A stretch of DNA of 64,000 nucleotides from Photobacterium sp. Ph5 (GTDB lineage: Bacteria > Pseudomonadota > Gammaproteobacteria > Enterobacterales > Vibrionaceae): contig NZ_JADQAQ010000016.1 in the NCBI RefSeq assembly GCF_022129445.1, forward strand, positions 1 to 64,000, written 5' to 3'. The notes under the pieces are model-generated. The model saw only the letters and a program-made list of their open reading frames with translations, ran no database searches and was not told the DNA's origin. Of the stretch, positions 17,753 to 25,475 are shown piece after piece (the stretch's first letter is position 1; each line of letters opens with the position of its first letter). A program made the position numbers and the translations under genes.

Positions 17753-18481
17753 GTGACAAATTCACTTAGTGCTAATGAAAAGCTGTTGCAAGTGTTAATT
17801 CATATCGCAGCTTCTCCTTTACCTCTTCAAGCTCAACAGCTAAGCATAGAAATGAATATGCCTATTAGTAGTCTATACCGATATTTAGCCTTACTAAGGG
17901 ATTGGAATTTAATTGAAGAAAATCATGGGCATAATACATACAGTGCGGGACCGGCAGCACTGCAATTACAACGTAATTTTCAGATTAATTCACCATTACC
18001 AGATGGTGTTCGTCCAATATTAAAACGCTTGCAGCAACAGACTGGCGAGATGTCGGCATACATGGTGCCTGTTGGCTTTAATGCGCTGTGTGTAGACAGT
18101 ATTGATAGCCCATATGCTTTACGTTGTAGTTATGAAAAAGGGCAGAGCCAACCTCTTATTCGTGGTGCTTCCGCAAAAGTGATTTTGGCGTATTTACCTC
18201 TTTCTCGCCAATTGCGTATTTTGAATCATTATGAGATCACCGAGAAAGAGCAATTAGATGCATGGTTAACAGAGCTAGATCTTATTAAACAAGATGGTTT
18301 TGCTATTAGTACGTCTGAAATTGACCAAGGTGTTTCTGGTGTAAGTGCGCCAGTTTTCATCGGTAATAAAGTGGCTGGTGCAGTGAGTGTAATGGCACCT
18401 GCTGAACGTATAAATAGCCGTAAAAATAAAATTGTTATGTGTGTATTACAGGCTGCTCGCGCTTTACCGCCACAACATTAA
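17753..18481 (+). CDS. IclR-family transcriptional regulator
   Basis: A 242-residue regulator with an N-terminal winged helix-turn-helix (residues about 8-65: EKLLQVLIHIA, PLQAQQLSIEMNMPISSLYRYL) and a C-terminal effector-binding IclR domain (GASAKVILAYLP, DQGVSGVSAPVF, GAVSVMAP). Family members bind small organic acids and control nearby catabolic genes. The start is a GTG and no other good start is nearby. The next gene, an arginase/HutG relative, begins 34 bp downstream on the same strand, so the pair is probably one operon and the regulator probably responds to a related amino-acid compound. That functional link is inference. Confidence 0.88.
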   Translation: MTNSLSANEKLLQVLIHIAASPLPLQAQQLSIEMNMPISSLYRYLALLRDWNLIEENHGHNTYSAGPAALQLQRNFQINSPLPDGVRPILKRLQQQTGEMSAYMVPVGFNALCVDSIDSPYALRCSYEKGQSQPLIRGASAKVILAYLPLSRQLRILNHYEITEKEQLDAWLTELDLIKQDGFAISTSEIDQGVSGVSAPVFIGNKVAGAVSVMAPAERINSRKNKIVMCVLQAARALPPQH

Positions 18482-18515
18482 ATTACAACGTTTTTGATCA
18501 AAGGAAGATAAACGT

Positions 18516-19562
18516 ATGTTTGTAGATCATTTAAAAAAATTATTTAAAACTGATGATGGTAAGTCTCACATTCAACATCGAATGCATACGTTAATTTCTC
18601 CTTATATTAACCAAAGAGAACAAGGGATTGTTTTACTTGGTGTCATTTCTGATCTCAGTATTGGTTGGAATCGTGGTAGGCAAGGGGCTAAAGAAGGACC
18701 TGCAAGTATTCGCCGTATACTTCCTCACACACATTCGCATGCAAAACTACCTTTTTATGATGCTGGCGATATAGAACTGGTTGATGACGATACTGATTTT
18801 TCAACATTAAGTGATAAACAAGCGCAAGTCGTACATGACTTACTCCATGCTGGGCATTTTCCTGTAGTGTTAGGGGGCGGGCATGAGATTTCTATTGCAA
18901 GTTATCAAGCGTTATCGGATTTTTCCGATGATAAAGCCAAAATACATACTGAATGGCAAGTGGCTAAATCGATACCTGACAATGTTGTTGCTTTATCGGC
19001 GACGCAAGAAGATCCAACGATGAGTTATCAGCCTTGCCAAGCACGTGTTGGGATCATTAATTTTGATGCACATTTTGAGTTGCGACCAACCCTATCTGTT
19101 CGTTCCGGCTCAGCTTTCCATTCAGCATTATGCTATAGCAAAGAGAAGAACAGAGATTTTCATTACCTTGGTTTAGGTATATGCGATCGTGCTAATTCAC
19201 AAGCTATGTTTAAATTAGCTGAAGATCTGGGCTGTGAATGGTTGCTTGATAGCCAAATAACGTCACGAAATAAAAAAGCTGTAAAAGCCAAAATCGATAA
19301 ATATATCGATAGTGTTGATGTTATACAGTTAAGTATTGGGCTCGATGTATTTTCTGCATCTATTGCGCCTGGTGTGAATATGACTCAAATGCAGGGGGTT
19401 GGTTTACCTATGGTGGAATGGGCTATTAAATATATTATGGTAAGTGGAAAAGTAAAGTTAGTTGATATAGCAGAGCTCAACCCTGAATATGATTATGCTA
19501 ATCAAACCGCGAAATTAGCGGCAAAACTAATTCAACTTATATCTAAAAATTTAAACTTATAA
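18516..19562 (+). CDS. Formimidoylglutamase/ureohydrolase-like protein with altered metal ligands
   Basis: A 348-residue member of the arginase/agmatinase/HutG superfamily. The fold is clear: NRGRQGAKEGPASIRR, VVLGGGHEIS (His123), INFDAHFELR (184-188) and LSIGLDVFSASIAPGVN (273-277). In functional family members two Mn ions are held by DAHxD and SxDxD. Here the third Asp of DAHxD is Glu188, and the first Asp of SxDxD is Gly275 (codon GGG, two base changes from an Asp codon). The neighbouring sequence (NFDAHF, APGV) is closest to HutG. Activity as a dinuclear Mn hydrolase is therefore doubtful; it could be a one-metal enzyme or a non-hydrolytic protein. There is also an insert of about 30 residues before INFDAHF. 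It is in operon with the IclR gene. Confidence 0.82.
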   Translation: MFVDHLKKLFKTDDGKSHIQHRMHTLISPYINQREQGIVLLGVISDLSIGWNRGRQGAKEGPASIRRILPHTHSHAKLPFYDAGDIELVDDDTDFSTLSDKQAQVVHDLLHAGHFPVVLGGGHEISIASYQALSDFSDDKAKIHTEWQVAKSIPDNVVALSATQEDPTMSYQPCQARVGIINFDAHFELRPTLSVRSGSAFHSALCYSKEKNRDFHYLGLGICDRANSQAMFKLAEDLGCEWLLDSQITSRNKKAVKAKIDKYIDSVDVIQLSIGLDVFSASIAPGVNMTQMQGVGLPMVEWAIKYIMVSGKVKLVDIAELNPEYDYANQTAKLAAKLIQLISKNLNL

Positions 19563-19747
19563 TTTTATAGAATATAAAAGCGTGATAAATATTTACTTTA
19601 TAATGATTAAGTGTATATATTGTTTTTTATAAGTGCGAAACAGATCAATAAAAACCAAATAAATATATATAGTGGTAATAATATTTTCCTAGATCTGTAA
19701 GATTCACATCGATTTATCGTTCTTTAACAAATTTAAGATGGCTAGGT

Positions 19748-20590
19748 ATGTTATTAAATAAAAAAATATTTTTTTTGATTATTATCATTTTTTCAAAATG
19801 TATATTTGCACAAGATATTTCAAATAAAGAAAATTTTGAAGGGTATTCATATTTCACCGTGGGTTCAGAAACTGTCTCATATAAAGAAAAATTTGGTGAT
19901 ATAGAATCTGACGTTGATGTTACAAGTATGATTATTAATACTGGTGGATTATACGTTATAAATAAAATGTTTGATTTTTCAATTGATGCATTAGCAACAT
20001 TCTCTCCTCAAATAGGAGATGAAATATGGACTAGGGCAGGAAATAACATTCAAAAAAATAAATTTGAATATACTAGAGCATCTACAAATGTTCAGTTACA
20101 ATATAAATATAAACCGGAGATTAGGTTTTTACTCGGTCCTTCATTTTCGTATCAGGTATATAAACGTTATAATGTAACTGCTTTGGATGAACTTGTTAAT
20201 GAAATAAATGGTGTCGTTGAGGAAAATACTACAGATTTATTTATTGATGCTGGTATATCTTATGAAAGTAATCCTGTTAGAAATACCCAATGGCGTTATA
20301 GTGCAAAAGCATTAATAGGATACTCAGTTTGGAACGAATCGAGAAATACAATTTTTGACGGAGTTAAATTTTCACCTTCTGGTTATCGATATTCTCTTAG
20401 TGCTAATGCTTCTTATGAAATATTCACAGGTGTTCACACTGGATTATATGCAGCATATCACTATGATAAACGTAATAAAGATGGTGGGAAAAGGTTTATT
20501 GCTAAAAATGGTGATAAATATGATGTTACATTACCTGAGGCTGATACAACTAATATTACAGTCGGGCTTCAAGTAATCTGGAACTTATAA
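19748..20590 (+). CDS. Predicted outer-membrane beta-barrel protein of unknown function
   Basis: A 280-residue protein with a clear signal peptide (MLLNKKIFFLIIIIFSKCIFAQ). The mature chain has alternating aromatic and polar residues in short strands (YSYFTVGSETVSYKEKF, LQYKYKPEIRFLLGPSF, SANASYEIFTGVHTGLYAAY) and ends VGLQVIWNL, a hydrophobic C-terminus with an aromatic residue near the end. These are marks of an outer-membrane barrel of about 8-12 strands. I recognise no named family. It is much richer in A+T than most neighbours and lies beside insertion-sequence remains, which suggests it arrived by horizontal transfer. Confidence 0.6.
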   Translation: MLLNKKIFFLIIIIFSKCIFAQDISNKENFEGYSYFTVGSETVSYKEKFGDIESDVDVTSMIINTGGLYVINKMFDFSIDALATFSPQIGDEIWTRAGNNIQKNKFEYTRASTNVQLQYKYKPEIRFLLGPSFSYQVYKRYNVTALDELVNEINGVVEENTTDLFIDAGISYESNPVRNTQWRYSAKALIGYSVWNESRNTIFDGVKFSPSGYRYSLSANASYEIFTGVHTGLYAAYHYDKRNKDGGKRFIAKNGDKYDVTLPEADTTNITVGLQVIWNL

Positions 20591-20674
20591 TTACCTGATT
20601 ACCACTGAGATTCAGCAGAAGTTAATAATTTCTCTGGTATCGGTGGTGATTTTGGTTTGTTGGATATATTTAGA

Positions 20675-20690
20675 TCGAAATCGATTTCGA
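20675..20690. repeat. 16-bp perfect palindrome
   Basis: TCGAAATCGATTTCGA reads the same on both strands. It lies between the outer-membrane protein gene and the insertion-sequence remains. It could be a protein-binding site or a chance element; nothing else supports a role. Confidence 0.4.
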
Positions 20691-20807
20691 AAATCATAAA
20701 GATTGAAGAATATTTTTATCAATTGCTTGATACATCCTTTTTTAGTGGTCAAGTAAACTGTGCACCTTTATAGGTGTTTAAATTAAGCGGCGGCTTCCAT
20801 CACCATT

Positions 20808-20840
20808 AGCGATAAATAGTTGTTATAACTATTTATCGCT
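20808..20840. repeat. 14-bp inverted repeat at the end of the IS3-family fragment
   Basis: AGCGATAAATAGTT and AACTATTTATCGCT flank a 5-base loop and overlap the stop codon of the transposase fragment. It could form a strong hairpin. Whether it belonged to the original element is unknown. Confidence 0.55.
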
Positions 20841-20991
20841 TAGTGTTGTAATGCTGCAATATATATTTGAGCGTGTTCCTTTCCGCTTCTTCATAATTGT
20901 TATAGCACTCTTTGGGCATCCACTCCGTTTTGAAACTTCTAAACAATCGTTCCATTGGGGTATTATCGGGGTGGGATCACACTTTGTTAAC
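20833..20991 (-). pseudogene. C-terminal fragment of an IS3-family transposase (OrfB)
   Basis: On the minus strand the frame reads SHPDNTPMERLFRSFKTEWM, then PKECYNNYEEAERN and ILQHYNTKR before a stop. This is the typical end of an rve/integrase-core transposase of the IS3 family (DNxxMERxxxSxKxEW). It is broken by a TGA at its left end and has no upstream part, so only about 50 codons remain. The plus-strand downstream sequence TGTGCACCTTTATAGGTG at about 20757 may be near the element's terminus. Confidence 0.8.
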
Positions 20992-21034
20992 TAATGTGAT
21001 CTAATAGCACTAAATTCTTAAGAACATTGTAATT

Positions 21035-22050
21035 TTTAATCTTATTGAACACTTATCTGTCGTTGAAGATACACGATTCGATATCAACTAGAAACACGAC
21101 CTTGTTGACGTTATGTTCCTTGTGATTAGCGGTATCGCATCAGGATGCGAAGGATGTCAAGATATTGAATTATTTGATAAAATAAAGCTATATTGGTTGA
21201 GTCAATACAGACCATTCAAGTATTGTATTCCTCTTAGGCGTGCAATGGCCCGAATTTTTCGTTCAGGTGTCGCAGAATCTTTGCTAGAGGTATTAGCCCT
21301 CTTGGTTAACGAACAACGCACGAGTCAAAACAAGACGATCATCGCATTCGATGGAAAAGTGCTGTGCGGCTCATACCGAAATGACAAAAACAGCGTTTCA
21401 ATTTGTCACTGCCGACGATACTGAACGTGGTCTTGTTCTGAGTCAAAAGCTGACTGAAAACAAGAATGGCGAGATCAACGTTGTACGTCAAATGCTTGAT
21501 GTTATTAATGTGAAAGACAGTGTCATCACCATTGACGCCCTGCATTGTCAGCACGATACGTTGGAAAAAATTGCAGAAAAAAATACTTACGTTGTTGTTT
21601 AAGTGAAGAATAATCAGCCCAAATTAAGAGCGGCTGTTGTTGACCAATTTCAAGCTATATTTGATGCAGGTAAAGAAAAAATAATCACCGAAATCAAAGA
21701 GAAGTACCATGGTCGCAGCGAAGAACGATACGTATTCCAGTTAAAAGTCAAGTTACCCGAAGAGCTTATTAAAAAATGACCAACGGTGCGAAGCATCATT
21801 GCGGTGGAACGGCACCGAGTGATCAATGGTAAAGGTAGCATAGACACCTCACACTACATAAGCTCTATGTCGCCGAATCACAAATTGTTAGGCCACTATA
21901 TTCATCAATATTGGCGTATTGAAACAGCCAACATTACGTGTTAGATGTTGTTTTTAAAGAGAATAGCTCACGGATAACGCTAGATGCAGTAAAAAATATA
22001 GCGTTGTTTAGACGCTTTGTGATGAACATATCAAAGCAACTGTGGTGCGC
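21035..22050 (+). pseudogene. Decayed ISAs1-family transposase
   Basis: A nearly full-length ISAs1 (H-repeat associated) transposase can be followed through broken frames. An N-terminal LIEHLSVVEDTRFDI with an in-frame TAG leads to MFLVISGIASGCEG and TIIAFDGKVLCGSY. A frameshift near 21360 leads to VTADDTERGLVLSQKLTENK and the catalytic region VITIDALHCQHDTLEKIAEK. An in-frame TAA falls at 21600, and a TGA in KK-PTVRSIIAVERH at about 21776. SHYISSMSP and the HQYWRIET block follow. A second frameshift leads to MLDVVFKENSSRITLDA. At least three stops and two frameshifts make it inactive. Flanking inverted repeats and a target duplication were not identified. Confidence 0.85.
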
Positions 22051-22133
22051 CAAGCCAAAAATGAAGTTAAAAAACTGGTTGGAACGAAAATTATCGGGCC
22101 CGAGTCTTCTTTGGGTTATAAATCAATCAAAGT

Positions 22134-22343
22134 GTGCTCGCGCCCTGTATTAATGATAAAGGTACTTTAGAGCTAGAGTGGGCAGTCAATGGTGATAGAA
22201 AAATTATCACATTAACAGATGTGAATATACGTTATGACGTCGATGATGTAGATTACGTTTCACTTGAGGCTGTTACTCTTGAAATTAATAGTTACGACGA
22301 GCAATATTTTAATATGATCACAACAGCTATTGAATTTAAATAA
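22134..22343 (+). pseudogene. C-terminal remnant of an unknown gene next to the IS
   Basis: An open frame from a GTG gives 69 residues, including LELEWAVNGDRKIITLTDV and VDYVSLEAVTLEI, ending TTAIEFK. Just upstream another frame (from 22021) reads DEHIKATVVRQAKNEVKKL and GPESSLGYKSIKV without stops. One frameshift near 22130 would join the two into about 105 codons. This looks like the tail of a host gene cut by the insertion sequence and then mutated. No family is recognised. It could instead be a small intact gene starting at 22134. Confidence 0.4.
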
Positions 22344-22369
22344 TAGCTTTTAGGTGTTCATTAAAGCAA

Positions 22370-22402
22370 AAGGGCAATAACAAATCGTGTTATTGCCCTT
22401 TA
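22370..22402. terminator. Bidirectional terminator between the IS region and potD
   Basis: A 14-bp perfect stem AAAGGGCAATAACA/TGTTATTGCCCTTT has a 5-base loop. On the minus strand, after potD, it is followed by TTTTGCTTT; on the plus strand by AATTTTT. It probably stops transcription from both sides. Confidence 0.8.
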
Positions 22403-22406
22403 ATTT

Positions 22407-23441
22407 TTAACTCTTCAATAATTGCCAGTATTTTTGGTAAATATTGACTGCACTACCAACATCATTAGTAAACTCACCTTTATTTACTTCCTCATCTGTT
22501 GGGAAGATCATCGGATCGTTTTGTAATTCTTTTGGTAAGAATGACTTTGCTTGCTTATTTGGTGCAGGGAAACCTAGCTCTTCAACTAATTTTGCTTGAT
22601 TTTCTGGACGCATAAAGAAATCAATAAACTTAAAGGCTAAATCTTTATTTACACTGCCTTCTGGCACAATAAAGTTATCCATCCACAGAATTGATCCTTC
22701 TTTTGGATAAACAAATTTTAGCTCTGGCATTTCTTGTTTTGCTAAATAAGCATTACCGTTCCATTGCATACCGAGCATTGCTTCACCTGTCACATAAGGG
22801 ACATGTGGTGCGTCTGAGTTATAGACGACTACGTTAGGACGTAAGTCGCGCAGTTTCTCGTATGCTTGTTTAATTTCAGCTTCGTTAGTGCTGTTAATGC
22901 TATGGCCCTGTGCTTTTAATGCCATACCAAATACATCACGAACATCGTCTAATAGCATGACTTGACGTTGGAAATCACTATTCCATAAATCGTTCCAGCC
23001 AGTTACCTGATCATTTTTGATGCTATCAGAGTTGTAAGAAATGCCAGTTACACCCCAAACGTAAGGCAGTGAGTAATCATTTTTAGGATCAAATTGTTGA
23101 CCTAATAAACCAGGATAGACATCTTTTAAATGATGTATTTTTGTTTTATCTATCTTGGCTAACATGCCTTCACGTGCCATTTTTTCGATAAAGTACGTTG
23201 AAGCAAAAACAACATCATAGCCCTTGTTATCAAGTAGCTTTAATTTGGTGTACATCGCTTCGTTATTATCGAAAGTCGAGTAGTTAACGGTGACATTATA
23301 TTCTTTCTCAAATGCTTGAATTACATCTGTTGGCATATATTCAGCCCAGTTGTAAATATTAAGCACAGCATCATTTGCCGAAACATTAAATGCTGAAAGT
23401 GCGAATGCTAGTGTTGTCACCCCTTTAAAAACTTTTTTCAT
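22407..23441 (-). CDS. potD: Spermidine/putrescine-binding periplasmic protein PotD
   Basis: A 344-residue periplasmic binding protein for polyamine ABC transport. A signal peptide (MKKVFKGVTTLAFALSAFNVSA) is followed by VLNIYNWAEYMPTDVIQAFE, the usual start of PotD/PotF proteins. Other conserved blocks are YDVVFASTYFIEKM, LPYVWGVTGISYN and the ligand-site regions EGSILWMDNFIVP and MRPENQAKLVEELGFP. No permease or ATPase genes are adjacent, so this is a solitary binding protein that must use a transporter encoded elsewhere. It is divergent from puuB, sharing a 185-bp control region, which suggests joint regulation by polyamines. Confidence 0.92.
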   Translation of the reverse strand: MKKVFKGVTTLAFALSAFNVSANDAVLNIYNWAEYMPTDVIQAFEKEYNVTVNYSTFDNNEAMYTKLKLLDNKGYDVVFASTYFIEKMAREGMLAKIDKTKIHHLKDVYPGLLGQQFDPKNDYSLPYVWGVTGISYNSDSIKNDQVTGWNDLWNSDFQRQVMLLDDVRDVFGMALKAQGHSINSTNEAEIKQAYEKLRDLRPNVVVYNSDAPHVPYVTGEAMLGMQWNGNAYLAKQEMPELKFVYPKEGSILWMDNFIVPEGSVNKDLAFKFIDFFMRPENQAKLVEELGFPAPNKQAKSFLPKELQNDPMIFPTDEEVNKGEFTNDVGSAVNIYQKYWQLLKS

Positions 23442-23625
23442 TTCTATTTCCCTAAATGACCAGGTAAGTCAGTGAGTAGCGGATAATAGAGTTAACATTA
23501 AGCATGTCAAAGTTAATTGGTGTGATATATGACCGTTATCACAGTAATAAATTCCTTGTTGTTACATTGATAGCGTGACATTATCCGCGCGATTTTTTCT
23601 CTGTTCTTATCTATAGGCAATTGGA

Positions 23626-24906
23626 ATGTCCATGCGTAGTCAATATATTGATAGTTATTACCAAGCAACAATTAATGCATTACCTGAGCAACCAGAACTC
23701 GAACAACAGATAGAAGCTGATGTGTGTATTATTGGTGGTGGTATGACAGGTTTGAATGCTGCCATCGAATTACGTCAGAAAGGTTTTTCGGTTGTTGTTC
23801 TTGAATCTCAGCGTTTAGCATGGGGGGGATCTGGCCGTAATGGTGGGCAGTGTCTCGTTGGTTACTGTTTGGGGCTACGTGAAGTCGATGAGACCTATGG
23901 CCCTGAATGGGGAAAACAGTTATGGGATCTCTCTTGCGAGGCGGTTGATATTACCCGCGAGCGTATTGAAACATTCAACATCGACTGTGATTTTCAACAA
24001 GGCTATATCGAACTGGCATTGAAAAAGAGCCAAGAAGAAGAATTAAAATCGTGGTATGACTTAAAACAGACTCGTTATGATTACCCAAGTGCAAGCTGGT
24101 GGGAAAAAGATCAAATTCAGCAAGTAGCGCATACCGATCGCTATCTTGGTGGCTTATTTGATTCAAACAGTGCCCACATGCATCCACTGAATTACACCTT
24201 AGGTTTAGCCTGTGCTGCAATGTCGCTAGGCGCATCGGTATTTGAAAATACGCCAGCAACGAAGATTGATAAAGGCAATCCACATATTATTCATACGCCA
24301 AAAGGTCGTGTAAAAGCCAAACAAGTGCTATTAGCGTGTAATGCCTATTTAGATGGCCTGAACCGTAAAGCTCAAAGTGTAGTCTTGCCAGTTGCTTCAT
24401 ACATTGCTGTGACCGAACAGTTAGGTGATAGTCAGCCTATTTCCAATATGATGGCAATGTCAGACTTAAATAATAGCCTTGATTATTATCGTCCAACCCC
24501 TGATGGTCGTATTTTGTTTGGTGGTGTAAACCATCCATTTAATGGTGAATACAGTGATTCAGCGGAGCGCTTACGTCAACGTATGATCACGGTATTCCCA
24601 CAGTTAAAAGATGTAAAAATGGAATACCACTGGGGTGGCTTATTTGCAGTAACGCGTTCTTACATGCCACAGATTGATCACTTAGGTGATGATATTTATG
24701 TTGCTCACGGCTACACAGGGCATGGTGTTGGTTTAACCAATATTGCAGGTAAAGTCATAGCAGAAGCAATGTCTGGTACAGCAGAGCGTTTTGATGTGTT
24801 TGCTAAGATCAAGCATGGCTGGATCCCAACACCAGAAGTGCTACGTAAACCGGCATTAGCAATGGCTATTTGGAAAGCACGTTTAGAAGATTCACTTGGA
24901 CGTTGA
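23626..24906 (+). CDS. puuB: FAD-dependent oxidoreductase, gamma-glutamylputrescine oxidase type
   Basis: A 426-residue DAO-type flavoprotein. The dinucleotide-binding motif VCIIGGGMTGLNAAIELRQKG starts near residue 31, and AWGGSGRNGGQ and the C-terminal VAHGYTGHGVGLTNIAGKVIAEA complete the FAD site. Overall features match PuuB, which oxidises gamma-glutamylputrescine to an aldehyde with release of ammonia and hydrogen peroxide. The puuA, puuC and puuD genes are not adjacent, so the exact substrate is inferred from family and from the divergent potD. A RidA-family gene follows 122 bp downstream. Confidence 0.82.
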   Translation: MSMRSQYIDSYYQATINALPEQPELEQQIEADVCIIGGGMTGLNAAIELRQKGFSVVVLESQRLAWGGSGRNGGQCLVGYCLGLREVDETYGPEWGKQLWDLSCEAVDITRERIETFNIDCDFQQGYIELALKKSQEEELKSWYDLKQTRYDYPSASWWEKDQIQQVAHTDRYLGGLFDSNSAHMHPLNYTLGLACAAMSLGASVFENTPATKIDKGNPHIIHTPKGRVKAKQVLLACNAYLDGLNRKAQSVVLPVASYIAVTEQLGDSQPISNMMAMSDLNNSLDYYRPTPDGRILFGGVNHPFNGEYSDSAERLRQRMITVFPQLKDVKMEYHWGGLFAVTRSYMPQIDHLGDDIYVAHGYTGHGVGLTNIAGKVIAEAMSGTAERFDVFAKIKHGWIPTPEVLRKPALAMAIWKARLEDSLGR

Positions 24907-25028
24907 TTGAAATTTACGTTGTAAAGCGTCATTAATTGCAAAAATATTTTTATTTTTACGTATTAATGACGTTTTTTATGCTAAAAAAGTTACACTAGTA
25001 ACAGATTCATTAGCGAATAGGAAAAATC

Positions 25029-25376
25029 ATGATTGAACGTTTAGAAACAGGTGCTCGTATGAGCCGTATTGTTAAGCATAATGGTACGATTTACTTATGT
25101 GGTCAAGTGTGTGCGGATGCAACGAAAGATATTACAGAGCAAACACAAACTATGTTAGATAAAGTTGAAGCGTTATTGTTACAAGCGGGCAGTGATAAAG
25201 AGCATATGTTATCTGCAACGATTTATATTAAAGACATGAGTCTATTTGCTGAGATGAATGCAGTGTGGGATAACTGGGTTCCTGAAGGTCATGCACCTGC
25301 ACGTGCTTGTGTAGAAGCGAGTATGGCACGTGATGCTTTATTGGTTGAAATCTCAGTAGTTGCTGCTGAAAAGTAA
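25029..25376 (+). CDS. RidA/YjgF-family reactive-imine deaminase
   Basis: A 115-residue protein of the RidA (YjgF/YER057c/UK114) family, a trimer that hydrolyses reactive enamines or imines. The substrate-binding arginine is in APARACVEA (about residue 98). Other landmarks are [27 protein letters not shown] and [11 protein letters not shown]. The GQVCAD segment differs slightly from canonical RidA, so it may belong to another Rid subgroup. It lies downstream of the amine oxidase gene in the same direction; oxidation of amines gives imines, so the pairing makes chemical sense, though the operon link across 122 bp is not proven. Confidence 0.88.
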   Translation: MIERLETGARMSRIVKHNGTIYLCGQVCADATKDITEQTQTMLDKVEALLLQAGSDKEHMLSATIYIKDMSLFAEMNAVWDNWVPEGHAPARACVEASMARDALLVEISVVAAEK

Positions 25377-25422
25377 CAAATAATTTTGATAGAAGGCACT
25401 GAAATTAAAAGTGTTGAACTAG

Positions 25423-25465
25423 GCTCAATAGACGCTCATCAAGGATGACAATATTGAGCTTTTTT
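25423..25465 (+). terminator. Rho-independent terminator after the RidA-family gene
   Basis: GCTCAATA/TATTGAGC (8 bp) encloses a 21-base loop that contains a smaller TCATC/GATGA helix, and is followed by TTTTTT. Confidence 0.75.
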
Positions 25466-25475
25466 ATATCGATTA

